Positions 17,034-26,917 are shown, numbered from the stretch's first letter. The stretch is DNA of 64,000 nucleotides from Aestuariibaculum suncheonense (GCF_014596935.1 NZ_JACVXC010000005.1:18621-82620); one strand, 5' to 3'. A program made the numbers and translations. The notes: a model not told the origin generated them from the sequence alone.

Positions 17034-19064
17034 TTAATAACGAATACTATAAGCTCCCTTTTCGCCTGTGTAGTGAAAAGGGAGTTTTCTTTTTGAACAA
17101 ACATTTCCCCATTGTTCTATATACGATTTGTAATTGCTGCCATCAGCGATAATGGTTTTGGGTTTAATAGAATCTATAAGTCGGTTTAAGTTTAGTTGTG
17201 GTGATTGCCGGAGTAAAACATAATCTGGTTGAACTGATTTTATATTATAAATTCCTAAGCTGTCTATTATCAAAATTGTTTTGGTGTCAAGTAAATAAAT
17301 AGGTTTTAAGCTATCTCTTTTAGTCGTTTCAATATGTTTTGAAATCTGATAATTATTAACAATGTTTTGGAATAAAGGCATGCTATCTACATCAGTTGCA
17401 AAAGTTAGTTGATGATTTATTGTATTCCCAATTAAAGTATGTCTGCTTTTATGAAAAATGATAAATTCCTGGTGGGGTTTATTGTAAGATATAAAAATGA
17501 AGGCCAATTGTATAACTATAATACCAGATAGAAGTAATTTAAAAGAAGTGTAGTTTCTTTTTTTGAACAGTAGAACGCTAGCTATAATTAAAATATAAGC
17601 CGCTAAGGTTTGTGACAAGCTAAAAGCAATAGTTTCATATATAAATTGACTTTGCTGAGCCACCCAGGAAATAAATGTATTCATGGAAGTAATAATATAA
17701 CCAAAGCAACTGTTTAAAACATTTGAAGGTATATTTAGCAATGCCTGAATGAGTATTAGAATACCAAATCCAAGAATAAAGCCAAGTGGCGGAATGATGA
17801 CTAAGTTGGATATAAAAAACAGACCAGAGAATTGATGAAAGTAATATAAACTTATGGGAAAAATTCCAAGTTGGGCAGAAATGGTAACGGTGAGCGTGTG
17901 CCAATAAAAATTTAAAATTTTATTCTTCGGTATCCATAGTTTGTAGAGTATCGGGTCAATGGTTACAATAGAAAAAACGGCCAGATAACTCAATTGAAAA
18001 CCCACATCGAATAGAAACAAGGGTTTAACCAGCAATATGGCGAGCATACTTAAGGCAAGAGTATTGTAAATATTGGTTGGGCGTTTTAAATTCATAGCAA
18101 TGGCCAAAACACTAAACATGGTAACGGCTCTGGTTACCGAGGCTGATAACCCAGCGATAACAGCAAAGCTCCATAATAGAAGCACAAGTAAAATGATTTT
18201 ACAGGTCTTGCCATGCTTTATGGACTCCATAGGTTTTAAAATGAAGTTTAAAAACATCAGGATGATGCCTACATGCAGACCCGAAACAGCCAGAATATGA
18301 ATAACTCCAGCATTTACATAGCTGGAGTAAATGTCTTCACTAATATCTTGGCGTTGTCCAAGTAAGAGAGCATTTATTATCGCAAGTTCGTCAGGTTTGA
18401 AATGGTAGACTTTTAGTTTGTTGTTAATGTGTTTTCTAAGGCCATCGGCAAGTCCTAAAAGTGTTTTTGTATTTGATTTTATTTTGAAAAGTTCATTGTA
18501 ATTTGAAGTGATTTGATGATAAATATATTTCTTCTTTAAATAAGCTTTGTAATCAAATTGTCCCGGGTTTAAAGGTGCCGATATACTTTGAAAATACCCT
18601 TTACTAATGTAAACGTCATCGATATGAAGTTCTGTGTTCGTAGAGTCTTTTGAGATATTCAATAGTGTTTTTCCAGAAGCTATGGAGTCATCTATTTCAA
18701 GAATATCTACAATGTATTTATTGTAATAGGTATTGGGTTTTAAAATCTCCCGAATTCTAAAAGTGGTTGTAGGTACTGAATCTGTATTGAGAATTTTTGT
18801 ATAATGATTTTTAAAAAGACTTTGATCATGCAGACTAACCGTTAGGATTCCAATACAAATCATGCAGAAGTGGCTAATCAGTCCAAACCAAATGGTTTTC
18901 ATGAATTGTTTTCTGGCAATAAGATAACTGATGAATAGTAAAAACAGGCTAGCAAGTGTTAAAAACAGACTTGATGAAGCAGAGAATGTATAAAAATAAG
19001 CCATTGTTATACCTGTAGTCAGGCATAAGGTTAGCTTAATTATTGTGAAATTGAGTACATTCAT
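17034..19064 (-). CDS. ComEC/Rec2-family DNA-uptake membrane protein
   Basis: A protein of about 676 residues with the ComEC architecture: an N-terminal membrane part, a soluble region (about 95-200), the multi-helix Competence domain (about 225-500) starting with ALLLGQRQDIS and containing AVSGLHVGIIL, and a shortened C-terminal part. ComEC forms the inner-membrane channel for single-stranded DNA in natural transformation. The frame opens with a TTG at 19070, but the ATG at 19064 gives a better start. The C-terminal metallo-hydrolase-like domain of Bacillus ComEC is not evident beyond a short remnant. It is the last gene of a reverse-strand operon with surE, lpxB and an NlpC/P60 lipoprotein. 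Confidence 0.88.
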   Translation of the reverse strand: MNVLNFTIIKLTLCLTTGITMAYFYTFSASSSLFLTLASLFLLFISYLIARKQFMKTIWFGLISHFCMICIGILTVSLHDQSLFKNHYTKILNTDSVPTTTFRIREILKPNTYYNKYIVDILEIDDSIASGKTLLNISKDSTNTELHIDDVYISKGYFQSISAPLNPGQFDYKAYLKKKYIYHQITSNYNELFKIKSNTKTLLGLADGLRKHINNKLKVYHFKPDELAIINALLLGQRQDISEDIYSSYVNAGVIHILAVSGLHVGIILMFLNFILKPMESIKHGKTCKIILLVLLLWSFAVIAGLSASVTRAVTMFSVLAIAMNLKRPTNIYNTLALSMLAILLVKPLFLFDVGFQLSYLAVFSIVTIDPILYKLWIPKNKILNFYWHTLTVTISAQLGIFPISLYYFHQFSGLFFISNLVIIPPLGFILGFGILILIQALLNIPSNVLNSCFGYIITSMNTFISWVAQQSQFIYETIAFSLSQTLAAYILIIASVLLFKKRNYTSFKLLLSGIIVIQLAFIFISYNKPHQEFIIFHKSRHTLIGNTINHQLTFATDVDSMPLFQNIVNNYQISKHIETTKRDSLKPIYLLDTKTILIIDSLGIYNIKSVQPDYVLLRQSPQLNLNRLIDSIKPKTIIADGSNYKSYIEQWGNVCSKRKLPFHYTGEKGAYSIRY
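17054..17095 (+). terminator. Terminator embedded in the comEC coding end
   Basis: CTCCCTTTTC at 17054-17063 pairs with GAAAAGGGAG at 17075-17084, followed by TTTTCTTTTT on the forward strand. It sits inside the last codons of the convergent comEC gene and would stop transcription from the thioredoxin-like gene that ends at 17030. Confidence 0.65.
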
Positions 19065-19087
19065 ACTCAATAAATATAAGAAATATC

Positions 19088-19672
19088 TTATAGAATTCTA
19101 CGGGCTTCTACAAAACTATCTGTCCAGTAGTCCTCAGAGAGTCTCGAAACAATCACTCCGGCACGTGTTGTGGCATGAATAAATTGAATATCATCTTCGG
19201 TAGTGATGATTAATCCAACATGATTAATATCATTTCTTCGGTTTTGAGTTCTAAAGAAAAGCAGGTCGCCTTCCTGAACTTTTTTCAAGGGAATTTTGTC
19301 TCCCTGTTTAGCCATATCTCTGGAAATGCGCGGTAAAATAATGTCGTGCGCTCTGAAGGATTCAAAAACCAAACCTGAGCAATCCATGCCAGCGTTAGTG
19401 GTACCTCCCCATTTATAACGCACGCCTTCAAATTGTAAAGCATAGTGGGTTATGGCATCAGCTTTACTTTTTTCTTCGTTATCTTCTTCAACAGGCTTAG
19501 CAGGTTCTTCAGCGTATTCTATTTCGGCAGTTTTACTATCGTAAGTATTTAATGCACGCTTGGCATCAATAATAACCTGTGAATCGTTAGAGGTTTTATG
19601 TTTAGCATGTTTTGATGATTTACAACTGCTAAGACCAAGAGTTAAAATAAGTAGGGTGCAAATACTCCTCAT
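19088..19672 (-). CDS. NlpC/P60 (C40) peptidase, lipoprotein
   Basis: A 194-residue cell-wall hydrolase. It begins with a lipoprotein signal ending in LSSC (Cys17), followed by a charged, Lys- and Glu-rich linker to about residue 75 and the NlpC/P60 domain. The catalytic cysteine is C98 in MDCSGL, the histidine is H151 in NHVGLI, and H166 in FIHAT is the usual third residue. The family cleaves the D-Glu to diamino acid bond in peptidoglycan stem peptides. It lies 8 bases after lpxB and 23 bases before comEC in the same operon. Confidence 0.9.
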   Translation of the reverse strand: MRSICTLLILTLGLSSCKSSKHAKHKTSNDSQVIIDAKRALNTYDSKTAEIEYAEEPAKPVEEDNEEKSKADAITHYALQFEGVRYKWGGTTNAGMDCSGLVFESFRAHDIILPRISRDMAKQGDKIPLKKVQEGDLLFFRTQNRRNDINHVGLIITTEDDIQFIHATTRAGVIVSRLSEDYWTDSFVEARRIL

Positions 19673-19680
19673 AAAGTATT

Positions 19681-20793
19681 TTAGTTTTTTAATGAATTGT
19701 AAATTAATTGCGCTGTTTTTTTACTCGCTCCTTTTCCGCCAAGGGTCTTTTCTAGCTCGTAATAATTTAAGAACATTTTTTTACGTTCTGTTTCGTCCAA
19801 AATACGAGTTAATTCTTGTTTTAGCCTTTTCTTGTTGAAATCATTCTGAATTAATTCGGTTACCACTTCTTTATCCATAATTAAGTTTACTAACGAAATA
19901 AACTTTAAAGTTATTATTCGTTTTGCAATATGATAGGAAATGGCACTGGCTTTATAACACACCACTTGAGGAATTTTGAATAAAGCGGTTTCCAAAGTAG
20001 CTGTCCCTGAAGTCACTAAAGCGGCAGTTGAAATGCTCAATAAATCGTAGGTTTTATTCGCTATGTATTTTACGTTGTTTGATTTAATGAAGGTTTCATA
20101 AAAACTGTAATCCTGACTAGGAGCACCGGCAATAACGAATTGATAATCTTTAAAATCATCAACCATTTCTAACATAACCGAAAGCATATTTTTAATTTCT
20201 TGTTTTCGGCTGCCGGGTAATAAGGCAATGATAGGTTTGTTTCCCAGATCATGCGTTTTTCTGAAATTACTTTCGTTTACCTGTTCGCGATTAGCAATGG
20301 CATCAATTAGCGGATGCCCAACAAAGTTGACTTTAAAATCATACTTTTTATAAAAATCTTCAACAAAAGGTAAAATGACATACATGGCGTCGATATCGCG
20401 TTTAATATCGAAAACACGTTTCGCGCGCGAAGCCCAAACCTGCGGAGAAATGTAATAGTTTGTTCGAATGCCTTCCTGTTTTGCCCATTTGGCTATGCGG
20501 AGATTGAATCCGGAATTATCGATAAAAATAAGCACATCCGGTTTATAAGATTTAATATCTTCCTTGCAAAAAGCAATCAGTTTGAAGATTTTATTTAAAT
20601 TCATAATCACTTCAGCGAAGCCCATGAATGCGCGTTCTTTGTAGTGTTTTACTAAAGTACCTCCAACAGCCTGCATAAGATCGCCACCCCAAAACCTGAT
20701 TTCAGCATTAGAATCTACTTCTAATAAAGCTTTCATTAGGTTTGAGCCGTGTAAATCGCCCGATGCTTCTCCTGCTAAAATATAATACTTCAT
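19681..20793 (-). CDS. lpxB: Lipid-A-disaccharide synthase
   Basis: Joins UDP-diacylglucosamine and lipid X into the lipid A disaccharide at the inner membrane. The 370-residue protein starts MKYYILAGEASGDLHGSNLM, the characteristic LpxB N-terminus. It contains YISPQVWASR at about residues 117-127, the donor-site LLPGSRKQEI stretch near 190-200 and the late TSGTATLE motif near 255-262. Its ATG directly follows the stop of the small membrane protein gene (TAAATG), so translation is likely coupled. Confidence 0.96.
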   Translation of the reverse strand: MKYYILAGEASGDLHGSNLMKALLEVDSNAEIRFWGGDLMQAVGGTLVKHYKERAFMGFAEVIMNLNKIFKLIAFCKEDIKSYKPDVLIFIDNSGFNLRIAKWAKQEGIRTNYYISPQVWASRAKRVFDIKRDIDAMYVILPFVEDFYKKYDFKVNFVGHPLIDAIANREQVNESNFRKTHDLGNKPIIALLPGSRKQEIKNMLSVMLEMVDDFKDYQFVIAGAPSQDYSFYETFIKSNNVKYIANKTYDLLSISTAALVTSGTATLETALFKIPQVVCYKASAISYHIAKRIITLKFISLVNLIMDKEVVTELIQNDFNKKRLKQELTRILDETERKKMFLNYYELEKTLGGKGASKKTAQLIYNSLKN

Positions 20794-21078
20794 TTAAAAC
20801 AGTTTAAAAATAAAGGTAGATACCGCTATAAAAATGGTAATAACCAACACACCTCGTGCCCTGTAATCCTGACGCTTTCTTATAAAGATAAAAAATGCAA
20901 TTAAGTTTAAAACAGCACCTAAACTAATTAGTTTTCCTAAAAAGCCTTCTCTGTATGCTGCTTTTATTACGGTTGTAAAATCTTGGCCTTGCCCTAAAAG
21001 GGTTGCAATTAATATGAGGCCAACAACGTTAGCGATTAGTCCAACGGCGATGCCAATAAAAAGTTCTTTTTTAATCAT
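20794..21078 (-). CDS. Small membrane protein, 94 residues
   Basis: Three hydrophobic segments (about residues 8-28, 47-66 and 76-93) with a short loop containing GQGQDFTTVIKAAYREG. The gene overlaps surE by 8 bases and abuts lpxB, so it belongs to the same transcript. I do not recognise an enzyme family; it resembles uncharacterised flavobacterial proteins found between surE and lpxB. Conserved placement suggests an envelope-linked role, which is inference only. Confidence 0.75.
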   Translation of the reverse strand: MIKKELFIGIAVGLIANVVGLILIATLLGQGQDFTTVIKAAYREGFLGKLISLGAVLNLIAFFIFIRKRQDYRARGVLVITIFIAVSTFIFKLF

Positions 21079-21853
21079 TTAAATTCCAGGAGTTTAAATT
21101 TTGAATGTAATGGTGTGCCGTTAAATCGAATTGTACGGGCACGACAGAAACATAACCGTGCTCTAAAGCCCACTCATCTGTATCTTCTCCGCCATCTAAA
21201 TTCACAAAACGACCGGTAAGCCAGTAGTAATCTTTGCCTTGGGGCGTTTTGCGTTTGTCGAATTCTTCAACCCAATTGGCTCTGGCTTGCCTGCAAACTT
21301 TAATACCTTTAATACCTTCTTTCGGTAAATTTGGCAGATTGACATTTAATACAACACCTGTGGGTAAACCGTGTTTTAATACATTTTCGGCAATAGTTTT
21401 TACAAAACTTTTAGCGGCTTCAAAGTTGGCGCTCCATTTGTAATCCAATAGTGAAAAACCAATGGCAGGAATCCCTTCAATGCCAGCTTCAATAGCAGCG
21501 CTCATAGTGCCTGAATAAATTACGTTTATAGAAGAGTTTGAGCCGTGATTGATTCCGGAAACGCATATGTCGGGTTTTCGGTCTAATTTTTCACGGATGG
21601 CTAGCTTTACGCAGTCGGCAGGAGTTCCTGAGCAGCTGTATTCTGTTTGTGGGCCATCATCAACTTTTACCTGTTCCACATACAAAGTCGAATCGATGGT
21701 AATGGCATGTCCCATACCGCTTTGCGGACTGTCTGGAGCTACAACTACCACATCTCCAATGGTATTCATAATTGAAATAAGTGTGCGAATACCGGGAGCT
21801 GTTATGCCGTCGTCATTCGTTACAAGTATAAGAGGTCGTTCTGTCATTTTCAT
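21071..21853 (-). CDS. surE: 5'/3'-nucleotidase SurE
   Basis: A metal-dependent nucleoside-monophosphate phosphatase. The start at 21853 gives MKMTERPLILVTNDDGITAPG; a second ATG at 21847 is also possible, while the frame that remains open to 21949 adds 32 residues unlike the family. NDDG at the N-terminus holds the catalytic metal pair, SGINHGSN supplies further ligands, and YSGTMSAAIEAGIEG is a further SurE signature. The length of about 260 residues is normal. It is the first gene of the operon continuing to lpxB and comEC. Confidence 0.94.
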   Translation of the reverse strand: MKMTERPLILVTNDDGITAPGIRTLISIMNTIGDVVVVAPDSPQSGMGHAITIDSTLYVEQVKVDDGPQTEYSCSGTPADCVKLAIREKLDRKPDICVSGINHGSNSSINVIYSGTMSAAIEAGIEGIPAIGFSLLDYKWSANFEAAKSFVKTIAENVLKHGLPTGVVLNVNLPNLPKEGIKGIKVCRQARANWVEEFDKRKTPQGKDYYWLTGRFVNLDGGEDTDEWALEHGYVSVVPVQFDLTAHHYIQNLNSWNLND

Positions 21854-22012
21854 TCTTAAAATTGTAGTGCTAAAATACATAATTTCCGCAGGATACGCTT
21901 TATTTATTCGGTTTAACAAAAAATTAGTAGCAAATGCCGGTGTTGGCATAGTTTTTTCTTTATTTTAGTAAAAAAATGTCGGGCATGCTATGTGTCGTTG
22001 AATATTAACCGA

Positions 22013-24169
22013 ATGAAAAATATTATGAGAAGGAAATATAAAGTGCTGTTGCTAGCGTTACTTTTAGGGTTTGCATCTTGCAGTTTTACTACGAAAAAGT
22101 TTGATAATCCTGATAAAGATAAATTACTAATTCAAGTAATCACTTTTGTTTTAGAAAATGGACATTACGATCCTGTGGTGTTTGATGATGCGTTTTCAGA
22201 AGAATTTTTTAAAGATTATTTAGATGTTTTAGATCCTGTAAAACGTTATTTTTATCAATCGGATTATGAGGATTTCGCGAAATATAAACTAACGATAGAC
22301 GATCAGATTAAAGCGACCGATATTACTTTTTTTAATGTCGTACACGAACGTTTGGTAAAACGTATTGCTGAAGCTAAAGAAATTTATACCGAAGTATTGT
22401 CTAAGCCATTTGATTACGGTAAAGATGAATCTTTTAATACGGATTATGAGCAAATAGGATTTGTGAAAAATAAGTCTGAAATGAAAGATCGATGGAGAAA
22501 GCAACTTAAATTTTCAGCCCTTTCAAATTACGATGATATTTATGAGGAAGAGTTAAGAGCTAAAGAAAAGGATCCTTCTTATGTAATGAAAACTGATGTT
22601 GAAATTGAGAAGGAAGCTCGCGAATCGACCTTGCGCTCTATTGAAATTTATTTCAATGATAACTTAGATGATTTTCAGCGTGAAGACTGGTTTGCTATTT
22701 ATGTGAATACGATTGTTGAGGAGTTCGATCCGCATACGTATTATTTGGCTCCAAATAGTAAAGAGGATTTCGATCAACGAATGTCTGGTAAGTTAGAAGG
22801 TATTGGTGCGCAGCTTCAAAAGCGTAACGATTATATTAAAGTTGTGGCTTTAATTTCTGGAGGGCCGGCTTGGAGAAGTCAGGAACTGGAAGTTGAGGAT
22901 TTAATTTTAAAAGTAAAGCAGGAAGACGAAGACCAACCGGTAAATATTGTTGGTATGCGTATTAACGATGCAATAAAATATATTAAAGGTCCTAAAGGCA
23001 CAAAAGTAACCTTAACGGTTAAAAAAGTTGATGGTACCATTAAAGATATAACTTTAACCAGAGACGTGATTGAGTTAGTAGATACCTATGCGAAATCATC
23101 AGTAGTTAAAAAAGACGGGATGACGTTTGGAGTTATCGATTTACCTTCGTTTTATGTCGATTTCAAAGATTACAAAAATATCAACGCTGCAAAAGATGTT
23201 AAAACGGAAATTGCTCGTTTAAAATCGGAAGGTATTGAAGGTCTGGTTTTAGATTTACGTAATAATGGCGGAGGCTCTTTGCCTACCGTTGTAGAAATGG
23301 CCGGATTGTTTATTAAAGAAGGACCTGTAGTACAGGTGCGTTCTACAGGGAAAGCTAAAGAGGTTTTAGAAGATCGCGATAGTTCTATTTCTTGGGATGG
23401 GCCGCTTGTAATTTTAGTTAATGAAATATCAGCTTCAGCTTCAGAAATTATGGCTGCTGCGATGCAGGATTATAAGCGAGCGATTATTATCGGAGGCAAA
23501 CAGACCTATGGAAAAGGAACTGTTCAGAATGTAATTAATCTGAATACGATGTTACGAAATAATACCAGTGGCGATTTAGGAGCTTTAGCTTTAACAACGC
23601 AAAAGTATTACAGAATTAACGGAGGTTCCGTGCAGTTGGAAGGAGTAAAGAGTGATGTAAAAGTGCCAGGACGTTTTAGTTTTATTGAAGTAGGAGAGAA
23701 GGATAAAGAAAATCCGTTACCTTGGGATGAAATTGATTCGGCTAAATACACACCTTGGAATTATTTTGATTACGATCTTGTTGTGAAAAACAGCGAAAAT
23801 CGCATGAAAAACAATCAGCAATTAAAATTAATTGAAGAAAACGCCAAATGGGTTAAAGGTAAAATTGATGAGACTCAGGTGTCTTTAAACTTTAAAAAAT
23901 ATAAAGCTGAGTTAGATTTAAATGAAGAAGAAGCGAAGCGTTTTGAATCCATTTCAGATTACAAAACAAACTTAACTTTTAATTCAACATCTTACGAAAG
24001 ATCATTATTTGAAAAAGATACAACCGATTTAAAAGAAAAGCGCAGACGCTGGCATGAAAGCTTAAGTCAGGATGTTTATGTGGAAGAAGCACTAAATGTT
24101 CTAGAAGACATGAAAGCATCACAACGTCTTAAAAAAATAGCTACAGCCAACGCAGAGGTTAAAAAATAA
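22013..24169 (+). CDS. C-terminal processing protease (S41), Tsp/Prc-like lipoprotein
   Basis: A periplasmic serine protease of about 718 residues that recognises C-terminal tails. I start at the ATG at 22013; the frame also runs back to a GTG at 21992. The signal peptide ends in a lipobox-like FASC (Cys23). After a helical N-terminal domain comes a PDZ domain (about 235-330) and the S41 catalytic domain (about 345-520). The nucleophile is expected in EISASASEIMAAAMQDY, the lysine in GGKQTYGKGTVQ. A long C-terminal region (about 560-718) matches the Tsp-type extension. The next gene, an ABC permease, starts 7 bases later. Confidence 0.92.
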   Translation: MKNIMRRKYKVLLLALLLGFASCSFTTKKFDNPDKDKLLIQVITFVLENGHYDPVVFDDAFSEEFFKDYLDVLDPVKRYFYQSDYEDFAKYKLTIDDQIKATDITFFNVVHERLVKRIAEAKEIYTEVLSKPFDYGKDESFNTDYEQIGFVKNKSEMKDRWRKQLKFSALSNYDDIYEEELRAKEKDPSYVMKTDVEIEKEARESTLRSIEIYFNDNLDDFQREDWFAIYVNTIVEEFDPHTYYLAPNSKEDFDQRMSGKLEGIGAQLQKRNDYIKVVALISGGPAWRSQELEVEDLILKVKQEDEDQPVNIVGMRINDAIKYIKGPKGTKVTLTVKKVDGTIKDITLTRDVIELVDTYAKSSVVKKDGMTFGVIDLPSFYVDFKDYKNINAAKDVKTEIARLKSEGIEGLVLDLRNNGGGSLPTVVEMAGLFIKEGPVVQVRSTGKAKEVLEDRDSSISWDGPLVILVNEISASASEIMAAAMQDYKRAIIIGGKQTYGKGTVQNVINLNTMLRNNTSGDLGALALTTQKYYRINGGSVQLEGVKSDVKVPGRFSFIEVGEKDKENPLPWDEIDSAKYTPWNYFDYDLVVKNSENRMKNNQQLKLIEENAKWVKGKIDETQVSLNFKKYKAELDLNEEEAKRFESISDYKTNLTFNSTSYERSLFEKDTTDLKEKRRRWHESLSQDVYVEEALNVLEDMKASQRLKKIATANAEVKK

Positions 24170-24176
24170 TTCATGT

Positions 24177-25271
24177 ATGAGTTATAAATCAAACTCGTTG
24201 AAATACTTAGCGCTCCAAAAGTTTAAAAAGAACTTTTGGGGCGTTTTTAGTTTTGGTTTTGTTGTTTTTGTGGGGATTATTTCTGTGTTTGCTTATGTAT
24301 TTGCACCAGACAATTCCCAGTACGCAAATCAAATGCATCTGTCAATTCATTCTAAACAACCTGGATTTAAAGTATTGATGTTGATTATTCCATCACAGTT
24401 AAAAATCGAGCAAAGTCTTGTTGATAAAATATTCTTTGGAACAAAAATAACCGATACCGAAACTCCTATTTCAGAATATAATGTAGTTGAAAGAAAGCTT
24501 ACCTATACTGAATATGCCTCTGATGGTTTAAAAGGTGTTGAAAAGAGTGTGGATTTAGAGGTGTTTCCGAACCAATCTGTAGATGGCTTTATCAAAGAAA
24601 GGACATTTTTGTTTGGGACTGATAAATACGGCCGCGATTTATTAAGTCGTATTTTAGTTGGGGCTAGAATTTCCTTTTTTATTGGTTTTGTAGCCGTATT
24701 TATTTCTCTGCTTTTAGGAATACTTATGGGAAGTATTGCAGGCTATTTTGGAGGTAAAATCGATGCGATGATTATGTGGATAATAAATGTTACCTGGTCC
24801 ATTCCGACTCTACTCCTAGTGATAGCTATTACACTGGCATTAGGCAAAGGCTTCTGGCAGGTGTTTATAGCTGTTGGATTAACCATGTGGGTTGAAGTTG
24901 CCAGAGTTGTCAGAGGGCAGGTAATAAGTGTTAAGGAACAACAATACGTTACGGCTGCGAGAGCGCTAGGATTTAATGATTTTAGAATCATTACAAAGCA
25001 TATTTTACCTAATATCATGGCGCCGGTTATCGTGATTTCGGCTGCTAATTTTGCTTCAGCAATTCTAATAGAAAGCGGATTGAGCTTTTTAGGTATTGGA
25101 GCGCAACCACCTATGGCAAGCTGGGGAGCTATGATTAAAGATCACTATAATTATATTATCTTGGGAAAACCTTATTTAGCAATTATACCTGGACTTTGTA
25201 TTATGAGTTTGGTTATGGCGTTTATGTTAATTGGTAATGCCCTTCGAGATGCTTTAGATGTAAAGAGTTAA
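24177..25271 (+). CDS. ABC transporter permease, DppC/OppC type
   Basis: A 364-residue inner-membrane permease. One N-terminal helix (about 22-42) is followed by a periplasmic insert of roughly 100 residues and then five or six helices. The coupling motif that contacts the ATPase is seen as TAARALGFNDFRIITKHILPN near 260-280. GTDKYGRDLLSRILVGAR just before the membrane core is typical of dipeptide/oligopeptide permeases. No partner permease, ATPase or binding protein is encoded nearby, so its complex must be completed elsewhere in the genome. The stop overlaps the end of the convergent engB by 4 bases. Confidence 0.88.
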   Translation: MSYKSNSLKYLALQKFKKNFWGVFSFGFVVFVGIISVFAYVFAPDNSQYANQMHLSIHSKQPGFKVLMLIIPSQLKIEQSLVDKIFFGTKITDTETPISEYNVVERKLTYTEYASDGLKGVEKSVDLEVFPNQSVDGFIKERTFLFGTDKYGRDLLSRILVGARISFFIGFVAVFISLLLGILMGSIAGYFGGKIDAMIMWIINVTWSIPTLLLVIAITLALGKGFWQVFIAVGLTMWVEVARVVRGQVISVKEQQYVTAARALGFNDFRIITKHILPNIMAPVIVISAANFASAILIESGLSFLGIGAQPPMASWGAMIKDHYNYIILGKPYLAIIPGLCIMSLVMAFMLIGNALRDALDVKS

Positions 25272-25879
25272 TTAGAACTTAATTGCATGTTTTCGTTAAG
25301 CTGATCGATGTAATTTAAAACGTCATCTTTACCAATTTCTTTACTAGATGAAGTTACGAAGTAATTAGGCATATCTTCCCAGGTTTCCAGAAGGATGTTT
25401 TGGTAAGCTTCAACATGATTTTCAATGGCTTTAGGTTTTAATTTATCTGCTTTTGTAAATATGATTGAAAACGGAATGCCATTCTCGCCAAGCCATTGCA
25501 TGAATTCTAAATCGATAGATTGAGGTTCGTGTCGAATATCAACTAAAACAAAGGCGGTAACCAATTGTTCTCTTTTACTGAAGTATTCGGTAATGAATTT
25601 TTGGAATACTTTTTTTGTGCTTTTAGAAACACGTGCATAACCGTATCCGGGTAAATCCACCAAATGCCAGTTTTTGTTAATTAAAAAGTGATTAATTAAT
25701 TGAGTTTTTCCTGGTCTTCCTGATGTTTTTGCTAAACTTTTTCGATTGGTTAGCATGTTAATAAGCGATGATTTTCCAACGTTACTTCTTCCAATAAAAG
25801 CGTATTCGGGTAACATGCTTTTTGGACATTTAGCAACATCAGAGTTGCTCATAACAAATTCTGCTGTTTTTATTTGCAT
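25268..25879 (-). CDS. engB: Ribosome-biogenesis GTPase EngB/YsxC
   Basis: A 203-residue GTPase involved in large-subunit assembly. The nucleotide-binding motifs are all present: the G1 loop GRSNVGKS at residues 30-37, a threonine-rich switch region TSGRPGKTQ, G3 in DLPGYG, G4 in TKAD and G5 in TSSSK. Length is normal. It lies 58 bases downstream of the alpha/beta hydrolase gene on the same strand and is convergent with the ABC permease. Confidence 0.95.
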   Translation of the reverse strand: MQIKTAEFVMSNSDVAKCPKSMLPEYAFIGRSNVGKSSLINMLTNRKSLAKTSGRPGKTQLINHFLINKNWHLVDLPGYGYARVSKSTKKVFQKFITEYFSKREQLVTAFVLVDIRHEPQSIDLEFMQWLGENGIPFSIIFTKADKLKPKAIENHVEAYQNILLETWEDMPNYFVTSSSKEIGKDDVLNYIDQLNENMQLSSN

Positions 25880-25937
25880 GAGAGTAATTTATATTAGTCT
25901 ACACCTTGTCGTGTTAAATCTAAGTCTTTTTTTAAGG

Positions 25938-26702
25938 CTATAACTTTTTATCGTTTAGCCATGCTTCCAGAATACTGTTGAATTCTTCCGGATGCTCCAT
26001 CATGGCAGCATGTCCGCATTTGTCAATCCAGAATAATTCAGAATTTGGTAGTAATTCATTAAATTCTTCGGCAACATCAGGAGGTGTAACCGTGTCGTTT
26101 TTACCCCAAATAATGCAGGTTGGTGTTTGCATTTTAGGTAAATCTTTAGCCATGTTGTGTCGTATGGCACTTTTAGCAATAGCTAAAGTTTTAATTAATT
26201 TGTTGCGGTCGTTTACTGTAGCGTAAACCTCGTCTACAATCTCTTTAGTAGCGACTTCAGGGTCGTAAAATACGTCCTGAGCTTTTTTCTTAATCACTTC
26301 GTAATCACTACGCTTGGTGTAGCCACTACCCATGGCGCTTTCATATAATCCAGAGCTTCCGGTTATAATCAAAGCTTTAACTTTTTTCGGGAATAGTTTG
26401 GTGTAGTATAAGCCAATATGTCCGCCCAGAGAATTTCCAAGTAAAATAACTTCATCGTAGCCTTTAAACTCAATAAAATCATTCAGGTAACTTGCAAAAC
26501 TTTTTACATTGGTTTTAAGCAGGGGTTTAGTATAAATTGGTAATTCAGGGATGATTACTTTATAGCTTTTTTGGCTGAAATGTTTAGTTACCGAATTAAA
26601 ATTACTTAATCCGCCCATTAAGCCGTGTAAAACAATAATTGGCGTACCTTCGCCGGCTTCAATATAGCTGTAGTTCTTTTCTTTTTTTAAACGATGCGTC
26701 AT
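25938..26702 (-). CDS. Alpha/beta hydrolase
   Basis: A 254-residue hydrolase with the nucleophile elbow GNSLGG (Ser91), oxyanion-hole region HGLMGG (26-31), acid in WGKNDTVTPP and base in CGHAAMMEHPEEF. There is no signal peptide, so it is cytoplasmic. It resembles the esterase and MhpC-like part of the family; substrate is not predictable. A -7 element TATATTTG lies 26-33 bases upstream on the reverse strand, and the gene probably leads a two-gene unit with engB. It is divergent from the division cluster. Confidence 0.85.
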   Translation of the reverse strand: MTHRLKKEKNYSYIEAGEGTPIIVLHGLMGGLSNFNSVTKHFSQKSYKVIIPELPIYTKPLLKTNVKSFASYLNDFIEFKGYDEVILLGNSLGGHIGLYYTKLFPKKVKALIITGSSGLYESAMGSGYTKRSDYEVIKKKAQDVFYDPEVATKEIVDEVYATVNDRNKLIKTLAIAKSAIRHNMAKDLPKMQTPTCIIWGKNDTVTPPDVAEEFNELLPNSELFWIDKCGHAAMMEHPEEFNSILEAWLNDKKL

Positions 26703-26727
26703 TAATCAGGTGTCGTTACTTTAGAAA

Positions 26728-26735
26728 CAAATATA
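26728..26735 (-). promoter_or_regulatory. Probable -7 element for the alpha/beta hydrolase gene
   Basis: TATATTTG on the reverse strand matches TAnnTTTG exactly and lies about 26 bases before the start codon. No confident -33 box is seen. Confidence 0.5.
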
Positions 26736-26917
26736 GTTATTTCATCTATACTTACGACGTTTTTCAGCAATTCTAAACAATAATAGTTTTAGAGAAAGAT
26801 GTTAACAAATAATACTGCGTTGTATGAATTTGTCTAACGTGCTGATTATAAGTGGGCATTGGGTTTTCGGCTACATGAAAACGTTTTTTAGTTTCATTTC
26901 GTCAAAAAATTATCAAC

